The notes beneath the pieces are model-generated. The model saw nothing but the letters and a program-made list of their open reading frames with translations, was not told where the DNA came from and did not search any database. Shown here one piece after another: positions 1 to 11,495 of a stretch of DNA of 64,000 nucleotides. Within the stretch, counting starts at the first letter, position 1; every line of letters begins with the position of its first letter. The position numbers and the translations under genes were made by a program. The stretch spans positions 4,663,501 through 4,727,500 of the forward strand of contig JAMKCF010000014.1 of NCBI GenBank assembly GCA_023634235.1. Reading direction: 5' to 3'. This stretch comes from Pisaster brevispinus. Taxonomy: Eukaryota > Echinodermata > Asteroidea > Forcipulatida > Asteriidae.

Positions 1-117
1 ACACATGAAAAAATAAGTAACTCGAGCAGTGTGCAAAAAAGACAGCAAAAAACAGTCTCTGGCGGTGAGTCTCTGATATATGTATATAATGTACATTTTG
101 TCCATGAAAGTAAATCC

Positions 118-690
118 TCCCTCTTGGGAGTTACTTTGAACAATGTCTGGTACAATGACTTGCTTAGTCACAAATTACCACTTAAATATGAATTCCTAAG
201 ACTATATAGAGACAGTTGCTATGTCACATGGTTTGGGGCAAGCATTTGTATAGCAACCTCTAGGGCCCAATTTCATAGAGCTGCTTAAGCAGAACATATT
301 GCTTAACAATTGTCTGCTAAGCAGAAATGAGCAGGATACCAGTCACAAATTATACATGGGACATGGTAGTTTGGGTGGTAATCTTATTCTGGTAAGCATA
401 ATTTTGTTGTGCTTAGCTACTTTTTGTGCTTAAGCAGCTCTATGAAATTGGGCCCAGGTGGGCAAAGCCTGGTACCATGGTGCCATACACATTCATTCAG
501 AATTGTGTGGCGGTTTGCTGTGTACGTAACTATGCAAAAGCTTGCCATGAATCATGTGACGTAGCAACAGTCTGTAAAATCTGAGGAGTTCAAATTTGAG
601 CCGTAACTTGTGACTAAGCAAATCATTATACCAGACATTCTTCAAATCTAACTCGCAAATGGCTTTACTGTAAACACTGTGATCAAAATA
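118..690. mobile_element. Palindromic repeat, family FB3, interrupted by an FB1 insertion
   Basis: The left arm (GTCTGGTACAATGACTTGCTTAG ... AATTCCTAAGACTATATAGAGACAG) is repeated inverted in the right arm, about 470-660. The two arms give the same peptide (NVWYNDLLSHKL) from opposite strands, which is why two false ORFs appear. FB1 lies at 263-455. Related copies: 12905-13190 plus 13696-13785, and 57985-58290. Confidence 0.7.
263..455. mobile_element. Fold-back MITE-like repeat, family FB1 (GGGCCCAATTTCATAGAGC ends)
   Basis: Begins GGGCCCAATTTCATAGAGC, followed by TGCTTAAGCAG, and ends with the inverted form. The interior contains the family core GCAGGATACCAGTCACAAAT and TTATTCTGGTAAGCATAATT. 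It sits inside another palindromic repeat (FB3, about 118-690), so it inserted later. Confidence 0.8.
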
Positions 691-2859
691 CCCCATTTAG
701 CACCAGATGGAACTGGGAAAATTTCTAAGAAAACTTGGTTGACCTTTTTCCCACTTGAATTGCAAACCCTGGAGGCAACTGGGGCCTCTGCTTGGGAGAA
801 GAGTTGAGTGAGATAACCCCAGGGTTAGTATACTGAGTGTTAGTTTACCACAGGACAATCGCATCTAGTGTGACCATATTGCAAAAGTTTGCCTGCACTG
901 GTAGAAAAAAATGCCATCGCAATCTCTGTCTCTGGGAGAAGCCAGACTTCAAGTTAAATGGACTGAATCCAACATGCGTTAGTTCAGACGTAACATAAGT
1001 AGGCCTGAAATTTTAACTTAGAGAGGGCAATGCCATTTTCACTTCTTAAAGTCTTTTGGAACCTTGGCTAAACAGCCTAACTCAAAAAATGAAATTTTTA
1101 GAAAAGCAAGTACAGAGATCAACTTGTTTGCCATAAAAGTGGGACGAAAGTGTAAAAAGAGGCTGAGATAGGACATGATGTCTTTAAAAACCATACAGAG
1201 TATGCCTTTAAAACTTTGAAATGGAAAAAGCGCCCTCAATTTACCCAGAAATGATCTTATTATAGAAACCTAAACTTTTTGAGTTGGGCTGTTGCCATGG
1301 AAGGGTTGAAGAGAAGGGACCACAGAGGTCATGACCTCTCTGACCTCCCTGTAATTCCAGGCCTGCAAAGGGTCTCTACAATACCTCTGCAACCGGTAAT
1401 CTGTGAAATTACTTCTTCAAGTTTGTTATCTTTTGCAGCCTAAAATGTTACTCACAAAAAAATCTGAGAATCGATTCATGCGTGAATTGTTTCTCAGATG
1501 TCTGAGGGTTTGTGTCCAATCGCGAATGCTGCGGCCAGAGATGTGGTTGGTACCTGCTGTTGCCTCGCTAAACGTGGATGAATTTGACAGTTAAGTAGAC
1601 ACTACATTCAGCTGAAACTTTCACATGTGACTTTTATTGTCTTTTTTAAAATAACTTTTTGTATAAATCAGCATTATTTCAACAAAAACCAATCTACAAA
1701 CAAAAAAATGCAATAAGTAATTGTGCAGTTTGTGGCTATGGCACTCTGATCCACACTTGTGCTTAAAATAGATCTCAGATCTCTCAACCGGATCTCAGAC
1801 AACATGCCAAATTCCCGAACATATGCGTGCGCGTACATGTCCAAGCTTTATGTTTACCTCTGTGTACTGACCGTACTACTACTGTTTTCTGGCACGTCCA
1901 CGCGGAGAAACCTGATGTCTCTCTTACATCTGGGTATTTTAAGCTAAAGTGGCGTCATGATCAGAATGCTAATGTAGGTGTCATACAGTTATTGACTTCC
2001 ACAGTCTGTTGCACAGTGCATAATAGTTTTGGAAGCTAAATTGTACACCATGCTTTGTGACCACTTGTTCCTGTCCAGTGATACTCGGAAAAATATATGT
2101 AATAATGCACGGGGATTTTCTTTTAGTGTTTACATATGTCCGTACACTGTAATTCATTTGTCTTACAGGCATTATGTACAATTGTACAAATCATGCACCT
2201 TACAGTGTTGATCTTTTTTATATCATCCATTTCCTTGTTCCTGTTTCTAACACATCCGGACACAATAATCTGGCCAAAGGATTTCAGTATAATCCTCCAT
2301 GTCCATTCACATGTTGAAACACTAACTGGGTGGTTTCACGTGTTATACAGGATTGGTAGAGCTGACAAAATAGTCGCAGACAGTGTTCATGTTTTGGTGT
2401 GATGAACCGTACATGAAATAACAAACCAGTGAAAATTTGGGCTGAATCCATTGTGTGAGTCAGAAGAAGATAGTGAAAAACCATGCTCAATTTTCAGCAC
2501 TTTAAACACACTGTCCTTAATTTGGGTTGTAACAACCAAAATCAGCTATTACGCTTTAAAAAAAAAAGGTTTTCAGATACATTTTTCTCAAATATGTTTT
2601 CATTTCAGAGGGAAATATTTCACATAAATAATTGTTCATGTAAGAACTTTATAATCAGTAAACTTTCAGACAAAAAATCAAACAATGATTTTTTGTATCC
2701 TTAACAATTCTGTATAATACCTTTAAAAAGGGCTTACAACTATTGAAAAAAAATGATGGATACAAAGTTTTACCCTAAACTGTGTTTTCTATTTCGGTTT
2801 TTTTAAAAGACAAATTTGTGTCCCCCCCAAAATCAACAATCAGCCACAACTGAGCGCAT

Positions 2860-3715
2860 GGTGATGAAGATACCAAACTGTACACAACCTCGGCATTGTC
2901 TTTGACAACCTTATGTCTATGTGTCAACAAATGACATCGTTTCTAAGTCTGTGTCCTACCACCTGCGAAACGTTACGGGTAAGCTGGTTTCTAGGTGTTG
3001 ACACTTACAGTGTTATAAGATCTCTTGTTCTTTCCAGATTGGACTACGGCAATGCACTTTCACTGGAGCAATCATAACTCAAAACATAGTTACATCTATA
3101 AAAAAGTTAAGTCAAGGCATAAGCTTTTTAAATATGGTACATGTGTCTATGATTTGTCTACTTCTGATAATTCTAAGAGGGGCATATATGACATTTGAAA
3201 AAGTCACATGTTAAGTCAATAAGGTTTTGGGGAAGAAAGAATAATAATAATAATAATTATAATTATAAAAATAAAATAGCAATCTGGACAGAAACAATAG
3301 CTGTTCCAACTAACAGGTCAGAACAGCTAATTAACATACTTCAATTTCTTCAGAATTGGGCTGCCAAGCTAGTAACTTGTAGATCAAAACATGTAACCCC
3401 CTCTCTAAAACAGCTACATTGGCTCCCGGTGAAAGAGCGCATTCAATTAAAAATGTTGGGGTTGTTTATACGTGGACAAGTACCAGCATGCCTCCCATCG
3501 TGCTTTACTTTTTTACAATCAAACTAGGGTTCGCTCAGCATCTGACAACACCCGTCTGGCTGAAAACGACAAAAGCAGCAATTCTCTCCAATCTGCTGCT
3601 GCCTACAATGTACAAATCCTTGTCTTTAGCCGCTACAGGACTGTGGAACAACCTTATCAACACCACATGCACCTCAAATTGGCTGCCTATTTTCAAGAAA
3701 GCACTTTGAAAAATA
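2860..3715 (+). pseudogene. LINE relic: C-terminal end of a non-LTR reverse transcriptase ORF
   Basis: Interrupted pieces keep the order of the conserved post-RT tail: VLSRLDYGNAL (about 3020), then AAKLVTCRSKH, LKQLHWLPVKERIQLKML (3410-3460), a PACLP segment and finally TGLWNNLI near 3650 (normally RLWNSLP). About 230 AT-rich bases with (AAT)n divide the two halves, and frames shift between pieces. Not functional. Confidence 0.65.
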
Positions 3716-5155
3716 TCTTTTTCCATAGTTGCTTTCATTTAAATTGCTTTTTTTTCACTTGTTGTATTATTTGCAATGCTGTTCTAAATGAACTGGCGCT
3801 TATAAAAGCCCAGCGTATGTATATTGCATGTGAAGCGAAATGAAGGGCCCCCTCAGGCGGGAAATGTTTTTGTTCCCCGAGTGTTTAAAATGGGTTTTTA
3901 AACAAACTTAGGCTCCTCAAAACCCACAATGAAAAAAAACCTTGAATGAGCAATTGAAAGACTTCGTACACATGATAGATGCAGTTAAAAAAACAAGCAC
4001 TTTCTCGCCGGCTGTCACTTCAAGTCAGCCACAATCTCTCCATGATTACCAAATGGAAGAAGGAAACAATGTGGCAGTTATGTTAAGAAGCTTATGCTAC
4101 ATTAACACCTAAATTACCTCTCTACATTATTGCAAAGCTACAATGGCCACTCCCCCCTCGGGGCAACACTTTGAGTAAGTTCGTAAAAAAGGGCGTATGA
4201 CCGGCGAACAACGATCTACACAAGCCACAAATGCCATCTGCAAAACACCAGAAAGCGTTTGGTTCTTCTTAGTGGAACATCCTAAGATAACTCATCCATG
4301 ACTATACTTTATTTTTCCCCTAGAATAAAGAACTCAATCGAGCGAGCGTTGTACAGTACTCCCTCGAGCATTCTCTTTGATTTTCAAAGGTATGGAACAC
4401 AATTTCTTTTGGGCACAGGTGCCAAAGTTATTGAAGCAGTCCCTTTTTTGGTGCCGAGATCCACTCAATGAGGGTGACAATTGAAAAGGGTAACTTAGTC
4501 TGGGCCCCAATATGGTATGATGTAAATCAGCACTCATTACATTTAATGTACACAAGGTACATGACAAAGATGGTGGTGAGAATTAAGATCATAGTCTGTG
4601 GGTTGTAGATTCTGTGTCATTATACTTCATATATTATACTTTATTGTGTAGTCAGTTTCACTTTTCTATTTTTGAAAGTCATAGTATAGTTGCTGTTTTT
4701 ATCTGTCCTCTACTCTGTTTTGACGTGCTTTCATTTCATTTATTAATTCTGGTTGTGAAGCCAAGGACTCTCAGAAAAATGAACTTAATCACTATACTAG
4801 CCAAGAACCCAATGGAGAGAAGACAATTAAGGAAGTTTCAGTTTTAGGTATGGGAGGAAAACCCCAGGAGAAATAAAAACACCCCTACACTGGTGTAATT
4901 TTCCAAACATCCGAGCGTCACTCTTGAACAATTTCCCTACACCTCTCAGCAAGTAGGACCATTTATTTCAGGGCCTATATCATCCAAAATACCTCAAGTT
5001 GGAAGTCAACAACCCCAGGTCACAACTGGGCAAAATTTGTACACTGTTTCCCTTTTATTGGGCTCTCAAATCTCTCTAATGGAGAATATTTTGAGGGCCT
5101 ACAAAATATTAATGAGGCCGACACTCTGTTTTCTCCTTATTTAGTGGGGTGCACC

Positions 5156-5396
5156 TTGGACCAGTCCAAACTATAGTTGGGACGATTCTAAAGTTGGGAT
5201 GGAACATATTGAAAACCTTAATAGAATGTACATCACTTGTGAACAAGATATTCAGTTACCCACTCAAAACTTGAATTGGACCAGTCCCAACTAGTTGGGA
5301 CGATTCTAAAGTACGGATGGAAAATGCATACATAGTGTTACTGAAAACCTTAGTAGAGTGTACCATCACTCTTTAACAACATTTTCAGTTACCGGA
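5156..5396. repeat. 120-bp tandem duplication containing an 18-bp palindrome
   Basis: TTGGACCAGTCC...GTTGGGACGATTCTAAAGT begins at 5156 and again at 5276, followed by GAAAACCTTA and TTCAGTTACC in both. The second unit has a perfect palindrome GTCCCAACTAGTTGGGAC (5284-5301), degraded in the first. Confidence 0.7.
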
Positions 5397-7629
5397 ACAA
5401 GACTCAATGTTCTGTTCATGTACACATACAGCAATGAAAAAAGTGCGCACCATGTTATCCGCTCGTTCAACTGAGAATGTATGTGTGTTATGTCAACAAC
5501 CTTGCCTCACTCGAGCACTGGTCGATTCCATTATTGATTACTTCTTTGACCAAGTGGACACAGAACAGACATCTTGAGAATTAACTTTTCTCCGAATGAC
5601 CTGAGCTTTTGTCTGGGGCTTTGAAGTACAGATTCCGTCAGCATGAGAATCCTTTGAAGACCCTGGTCTTTTTGGTGTCTATCCCTAACAAGTAACAGTT
5701 TTTAAAGTGGGGGAACCAAGACCGGTTTGATAAACTATTCTGTATGTTGTTTTAATGGCCATCTCAAACAGTAAAATTTCTCTTGTGTTTAAGGACAGAT
5801 CTCTGGCACCCCAATGATCCGGGCTAAAGAAAACTCCCTCGAGAGTTTATTGATTGTATTGACTTGGATTGACACCAGACAACTGATGAAAACCTCTGAC
5901 AACAAAACAACCCGGAGTGTATACAGGAACTCCCAGTGGAAATCGATCGGCTGGCTTTTAAGAATGCAACTGATAGGTCGGTCATCCTTGCTCTTCAAAA
6001 CCCAATGGGACACTCACTGTGGGTGTCAGTTATTTTATAATTATGAGGTCGGTATCTGAAACAGGCAACTATGTGGATATGGCTACTGCCTTTGGCTGCA
6101 GCGACAACATTTACAGAGATCAGCCACAGCCACAAGACAAACAAAACTAAACACAGTTTTTAGTTCACCTTAATCAGAGTAGCCATCTTGGGGTTTTTTC
6201 ACACTTTAAATTCACTATGATACCAAATTGAGGCAAAATAGTTAGATCCCTAACACTTGATAAAAAACAGTATTCATTATTGTTATCTCACACATAGGGG
6301 ACATGACATACAGGCTGGTGCAGTATATTGTTCAGGGTTCTGAACTACAAATGCATAAATAACAAAACTTCTCATTATTTATACATTGGGGGTACTAACA
6401 GCACGCCTGTCTCCAAGGAAATAAATCTAAGCTTCTTGTTTGACTCCAAGCCTTATGTCTGCACTTGTTATCGTATCTACAATGTAAAGCGCATTAGTAT
6501 TTATCTCATAATTTTCTTATTCTCTTCATTCATGCTTTCACCAACAGCCTTCTAGACTAAATTGCAATGGTTTATTTTATGATCTGCCCCGTGTTCAACT
6601 GACATTTTACTGCAGTACTGAGTTACAACAATTAAGGCTTGATGCTTTGCATGGTGTGAGACCGAGCGAACAATCATTTAGGTGGAGAATAGAGAAAGCA
6701 GTTTAAGCATAGAGGAAGTATGAACTAGCATAGGGCGGGATGGCTGTATGGTAGGAGGGCAGGACAGAGTACTATTATGTAATTGTCTTTTCTTCTTGGG
6801 AGAGATGGTGATTCTGAGAAATCGAGTGGTGGGACATTGATGGAGTGTTACTCAACTGTCTGCTCATGAAAAGGCTGGTTGGTCGATCGAGAACAAAGCT
6901 ATCCCAATAGGCACAGTGCCCAAACAGGTGCAAACTGAAGTTTTCAATACACATTTTTTTCCCCTCCAACTTTCTTCCAAGTGAGGGTCTCTTTCATTCG
7001 AATTTTGAATTTTCAGTTTGAAGTTCCTTTTTTTTTTTTAGTTTGAAGTTTGTTTTTACAAGTTTTAAAATTTTAAACATAATTTTAGCCTGATTGTATT
7101 TATCACATTTCTAGTTTGAATGTTGTTTTTTCAAGTTTTCTTTTTCAAGTTTGTTTGTTTTTTAAAGGTTTTATATCTATTTGTTGAGTTTCAGATACAC
7201 CAAGCCTTTTGGTACACTTTAAAAACCAAAGATTCCCAACTTCAACCAGAGAAATATCAGGTGTGTTTGATTTCAGACTGCACTTTGAATTTCCTTCAAA
7301 TTTGGACAATCCAATTTCCCTCCATTTTCAAACAGTCTGCGCATCAGTCATCCGTTTCTTCCGGAAACAAATCCATATGCTACAATTTCAGCATGACGAT
7401 GGGAACCTGGTCAAAAGTCTGAAGCCCCTTTCACACTAAAAGTATTTCCTGTGAAATTCCCAAGAAAATTTGGTTGACCTGTTCACACTTGAATTGCTGA
7501 CCCTGGCAAACTCCCAGGAAAAAGTTATTTCCCTAAACTAGCAATAGGCCAGTGACCACTGTTCAGGGAGAACGCTGTTATTTCCCAAGAAAAATTGCAT
7601 CAAGTATGTAATGAAGATGGGGTGGCGAT

Positions 7630-7905
7630 ATGAGCTTATCAGCATTGTGTGTGAAGTATAAAAGTTACCCACAATGCAATCTCTAGAATGGAAGGAATGG
7701 GACTGGTAGGATTTGCAAGAAACTTAACCATTATTACTTTGGTCTTTGGATGGTAGGTAAAGCCATAGGTCCTGTGTGTTGTGTAATGCCTATAAAAGAA
7801 AACAATTTCACTTATCGGGTTTGCCCCAGTATTTCTGGCAGTGGCTGTTGAATGCGCCGCAGCACCTTGTATAACCTTGGTGCTACATAAATCGGTCTCA
7901 TAATT
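7630..7905 (+). mobile_element. Family C SINE body and tail, head lost
   Basis: ATTACTTTGGTCTTTGGATGG, AGGTCCTGTGTGTTGTGTAATG, AAGAAAACAATTTCAC, TTTGCCCCAGTATTTCTGGC, GAATGCGCCGCAGCACCTTG. Same order as the 53060 copy. Confidence 0.5.
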
Positions 7906-8464
7906 CAAAACAATTTAAAACCCCGTCTAAAAATGTTTTCTGTTTGTTCAAGCCCCATGAGTATAATACCTTATTGGTACCCGCGCTATATAAGACTACA
8001 CATTAAAATTGAGCCCTCAAATGCCTGTAAAATAAACTATTGAAATAGAAAAGAAATTGAGATATAAGTACTGATTGAAAAGTCGTTCCATGCTACAGAA
8101 AAACTGTGAAGGATTCTTAGCAGTCACCAATGATTGAAAAAAAAACCACCCTAATTATTGATCTATGCCTTCGATTGCCCACGCCTTGATCCAGCTTAAG
8201 CCTCATGATGGTAGATCAACTATCAAGAGGTTTGTTGACAAGCAGGTGCTTGAACGAACAGAAAGCAAACATTGTGCAGTGCTGGGTAAACAGTCGTTTA
8301 CTAGTTATGTCTACATCATTTTGGAGTAGGGCTTGAGCTTTTACGACTGTGTAACACCTAGCAATAAGTTTATACAGTTATGATTGTACAGTGGTACAAC
8401 AATGCAGTCTGAAGTACCTTATTGCCACAAACGATTACTGCAAGACAGCACACGTTCTCCCTTA

Positions 8465-8755
8465 TACATAGGTCCGCTGGCCAAATGCCAGTTAAAATGA
8501 CTGAGGACCAGTCAGAATTCTGTCAAACTAGTTCTGCTGGCTAGTTTATTTCTTCCCATCGCTACATGTAAAGCACTTCATATTCAAACAACAAACCACA
8601 AGGGAAACTTCATTATTAGTTCAAATTACAATTCCCATGCTAATGAAAATGTTGAAAGAAAAACCTGAAAATGTGGACCAGTGAAAAAAGCTGGCAAACC
8701 TAGTGAAATGACAAGCTGACCGGTCCCGCCAGCTAGTCTTTGAAAAAGTCGGGAA
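8465..8755. repeat. Dispersed palindromic repeat, family FB4
   Basis: GGCCAAATGCCAGTTAAAATGAC, GAGGACCAGTCAGAATTCTG, CTGGCTAGTTTATT, then inverted CCAGTGAAAAAAGCTGGC and TGACAAGCTGACCGGTCCCG. Copies at 17395-17650, 21905-22095 and 53645-53905 share order and ends. Confidence 0.6.
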
Positions 8756-9084
8756 AAAAATCTGTTTTACAAGTTCACCTAAATTGCACTATTTAAGCAT
8801 TTACAAATTTGCTAAGCCAAATTTACGGACTGCTTTGCAAAAGTTTAAGTATGTACATGTATGCACAAAAAATATATATAAATTGCATAGCAGTTTTTGT
8901 ATTTTGAGACAAAATCATTCTGCGATATATCCACAAAATTTAATGGAAGAATGCAAGATGAGAAACGAATTTCAATGGGTAATGAGTTCCACACAGAGGC
9001 TTAAAACATGATAAAGTTGTTTTTTATATCTATTTTTATCGTTTCTTTTCTTTCCCAAAAGACAAGGTTGGTTGTTGAGTCTTA

Positions 9085-9961
9085 AGCCCTTTTCACACGA
9101 AAAAAACCCCCCAACATTCCTTGCGACAAATTTAACGAGCGCTGAAGTCATCCCACGCCTGCCCGCTTTCGCAAGCTTTCACACGACACCAAGTAAAAAT
9201 GTGACCACGTTCCATGAGACGAGAGTACAGACTTAGCTGGTTACCACTGAACTATAGAGTTTTTGTTTTTAAACAGCGCTAGTACCAGTTAAATTATGAC
9301 GTATGTCGCGTGTGCACAGCTGTGTCGCGGTAAAAAATAAACCATGTAAACATTCTTCAAAATGGCTGACACTCGCGAAGACGTTGGGGAGTCCATTCAT
9401 AATACTATGCCCATAATATCCTCCAAAAAACGACCGGCGAAGACATCAACCAAAGATAAGAGTAAGAAGGCCAAGAAATCTTGGTGCTACGAGGAAACGA
9501 TTGCCTTGATAAACATTATGGAGAAGGAAACCGCCCAATCTAAAATGGATGGTTTGACCCAAAACGGCCATGTTTGGCGGGAAATCGCGGACGATGTGGC
9601 AATTGGTCGCAACGGTGACCAGTGCCCGGTAACGGTGTGTAAACACACAAAGGTCGGCTCCCGAAGGTTCCTCACGCATGCGTGTTAATACCGCTTTCGC
9701 GAGGATTGTCGGTCAATAAACAACGGATCGTTTCACACGAAGGTTTGACTAGATTCCTTGCGAAAAATTACGCTAGCGTAAGATTTTGTCGGAGGTCGGG
9801 ACCTACTACAAAATTTCGCAAGGTTTGCGAAAATTTCGCAAGGAATGTAGGCGATGTAAAATATAACTGTCCTTTCACACGAAGCCCAATTTGTAATTTT
9901 TTACAAAAAATTGTAAAATTTCGCAAAGAATGTTCGTTTTTTCCGTCGTGTGAAAAGGGCT
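9085..9961 (+). mobile_element. Harbinger-type DNA transposon (non-autonomous, 877 bp) with Myb/SANT-like ORF
   Basis: Perfect 16-bp terminal inverted repeats (AGCCCTTTTCACACGA and complement) are flanked by direct TTA repeats at 9082-9084 and 9962-9964, the trinucleotide target duplication of PIF/Harbinger elements. The interior has more copies of TTTCACACGA (about 9177, 9730, 9872) and several TTTCGCAAGG blocks in both orientations, so the subterminal regions are built from repeated units. No DDE transposase is visible. The element sits next to a Leu-type SINE starting at 9968. Confidence 0.85.
9362..9688 (+). CDS. Myb/SANT-like DNA-binding protein ORF of the Harbinger-type element (truncated)
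   Basis: 108 codons with a good start context (AAAATGG). Residues 22-39 are a lysine-rich nuclear-localisation-like stretch. Residues 40-88 (SWCYEETIALINIMEK ... HVWREIADDVAIGRNGDQC) match the first two helices and spacing of the Myb/SANT-like domain that partners Harbinger transposases, with tryptophans at 41 and 72. The third helix, expected after QC, is replaced by unrelated residues. This is either a deletion derivative or a frame that normally splices near GTAACG or GTGTGTAA. Expression is unknown. Confidence 0.65.
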   Translation: MADTREDVGESIHNTMPIISSKKRPAKTSTKDKSKKAKKSWCYEETIALINIMEKETAQSKMDGLTQNGHVWREIADDVAIGRNGDQCPVTVCKHTKVGSRRFLTHAC

Positions 9962-9967
9962 TTAGAA

Positions 9968-10515
9968 GTGTAGTGGCCAGTGGTCTTGTGCACCGGACAC
10001 TGTTCTGGCGTTGTCAGAGTGTGGGTTCGATTCCAGGTCATGGCACTTGCGTCTGTAATCAAGACGCACAACCATTATTGCTTCGCCCTTCAGACGGGAC
10101 GCTGGGGTGTACGTCCTGTATGTTGTGCAATGCACATCACACAACCCTGTGCACTTAACGGTAACAGAAAGGGTCTGCCGGGGGCACAATTTCATGGCTC
10201 TGCTTACTGCCGAATTCCGTGCTTAAGGTCACCATTCTCCGCTTGTTTTGTAAGCGCCGAATTTCTGCACTAGCTGTGTAAGCGAAGAATGCCTAGTAAA
10301 GTGGAGTACGCACGCGCAAAAGCCAAAATTCCCTGCTAACCCGAGAAATACGCTTGACGTAACCACAGAATTCTCTGCTTCCGTAAGCGTTGATTCTTTG
10401 CTTACGGTAAGCAGAGCCATGAAATTGGGCCCTGGTGTTTCTGGCATTGGTTGTGGCTGCAGACTGTGGCAACAGTCAGACCACCTTGTAAATCATCACA
10501 AGATGTTCTATAAAT
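9968..10515 (+). mobile_element. Leu-tRNA-type SINE (family C) split by a fold-back insertion
   Basis: tRNA-like head GTGGCCAGTGGTC...AGAGTGTGGGTTCGATTCCAGG, body with ACGTCCTGTATGTTGTGCAATGC, interrupted at 10182-10432, and tail ACCTTGTAAATCATCACAAG. Starts six bases after the Harbinger element's end. Confidence 0.6.
10182..10432. mobile_element. FB1-like fold-back repeat nested in a SINE
   Basis: The ends CACAATTTCATGGCTCTGCTTAC and GTAAGCAGAGCCATGAAATTGGGCCC are inverted. It splits a Leu-type SINE whose body resumes at 10433 with TGGTGTTTCTGGC, as seen by comparison with the uninterrupted SINE at 53060-53320. Confidence 0.7.
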
Positions 10516-10924
10516 GGGACGCCTGTCGGATGTGATAAATTGCCGCCAGTATTATTAATATTATCTAAACAGAGCCCTCCCACCCACTCAATCATGGCAA
10601 TATGTTCCAGCAAGTTAACCAACCATTTCAAATCATTCAAATCATTCAACTGCACCGGTTGCTTATGGCAAGCACAAGTGTGCACAGAACAAACGGTGTA
10701 TGATGTACGGTGTGTAACTACGTCGGTCACCATAATTTGAATTATCATTGAATTGACGCTGGTACAGTTTTTCTCATTCAAAACCACAGTCGATGATAGG
10801 GCCAAAGAGGGGTCAAATAGGGGCTTCAGCAAGAATAAATTTCAGATTTGGGGGCTGTTCAATATCTTACATATGAACAAAGTGATGCCTCATTCGAAGC
10901 TGATATTTTAGATCACTGATGTCT

Positions 10925-11256
10925 CAGCTCAGGGCAAAAAACTTGCTAGGCACAGAAAAAAACTTGCTCAGCTAAAATGTTACCTGCAGCCAAAATTTCA
11001 TAAAGCTTACATTGTTGTCACTGGTTCCCAACTCATTTTTTTGCTGAGCAAAGAGATTGGCTAAGCAGTGTGTTCTGCTTAACAGCTTTATGAAAATGCT
11101 TAAGCAAAATAAGTCGCTAAGCACAACAAAAGTATGTTTACCAGCTAAACTACCATGTCACATGTAAAATTGGTAACTGGTATCCTGCTCATTTCTGCAT
11201 AGTAGACAATTTTTAAGCAATATTGTCTGATTAAGCAGCTCTATGAAATTGGGACC
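10925..11256. mobile_element. FB1 fold-back repeat, apparently two overlapping copies
   Basis: Two sets of the core are visible: a degenerate one up to about 11095, and a better one ending TTAAGCAGCTCTATGAAATTGGG at 11254. The second contains TGTCACATGTAAAATTGG and GGTATCCTGCTCATTTCTGC in inverted orientation. Confidence 0.65.
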
Positions 11257-11495
11257 GGGGTGTTTCAATTACGGTTTCAGGCTTCCAACTACAGTTTTTA
11301 AGTACTACATAATCATGGAACTAATTTATGAAAAAGAGAGGAATTTTTCAAGCACACAGAACTTGTACAATGTATTTCTACCTAGCCCTAAAGCGATATG
11401 TATTGAGACAAGACTGACCACTGACAATGCAACAGTACATCATTTTACTTACAATGTATTTTGGGTTTTTTTGTATGGAAAATTAAGGGGGGACT

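Larger units (their letters stand above)
1..9081. other. Left end: probable kinase intron or downstream DNA, repeat relics only
   Basis: Apart from FB3/FB1 (118-690), the LINE relic (2860-3715), the tandem duplication (5156-5396), the SINE fragment (7630-7905) and FB4 (8465-8755), I see no exon-like stretch on either strand. A block at 700-790 (ACTTGGTTGACC, CACTTGAATTGC) recurs at 7424-7540 with CCCTTTCACACT and is another unnamed dispersed repeat. Confidence 0.5.

Noticed and set aside
31..288. 85-codon ORF at the left end and its counterpart at 493-696 on the other strand
   Set aside because: Both read the same palindromic repeat (FB3) from opposite arms; the shared peptide reflects repeat symmetry, not a gene.
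3195..3843. Three overlapping ORFs of 96-123 codons
   Set aside because: They lie in the LINE relic, with conserved motifs split among frames.
5789..6059. ORFs on both strands at about 5.8-6.1 kb
   Set aside because: No family motif or splice sites recognised; insufficient for a gene call.
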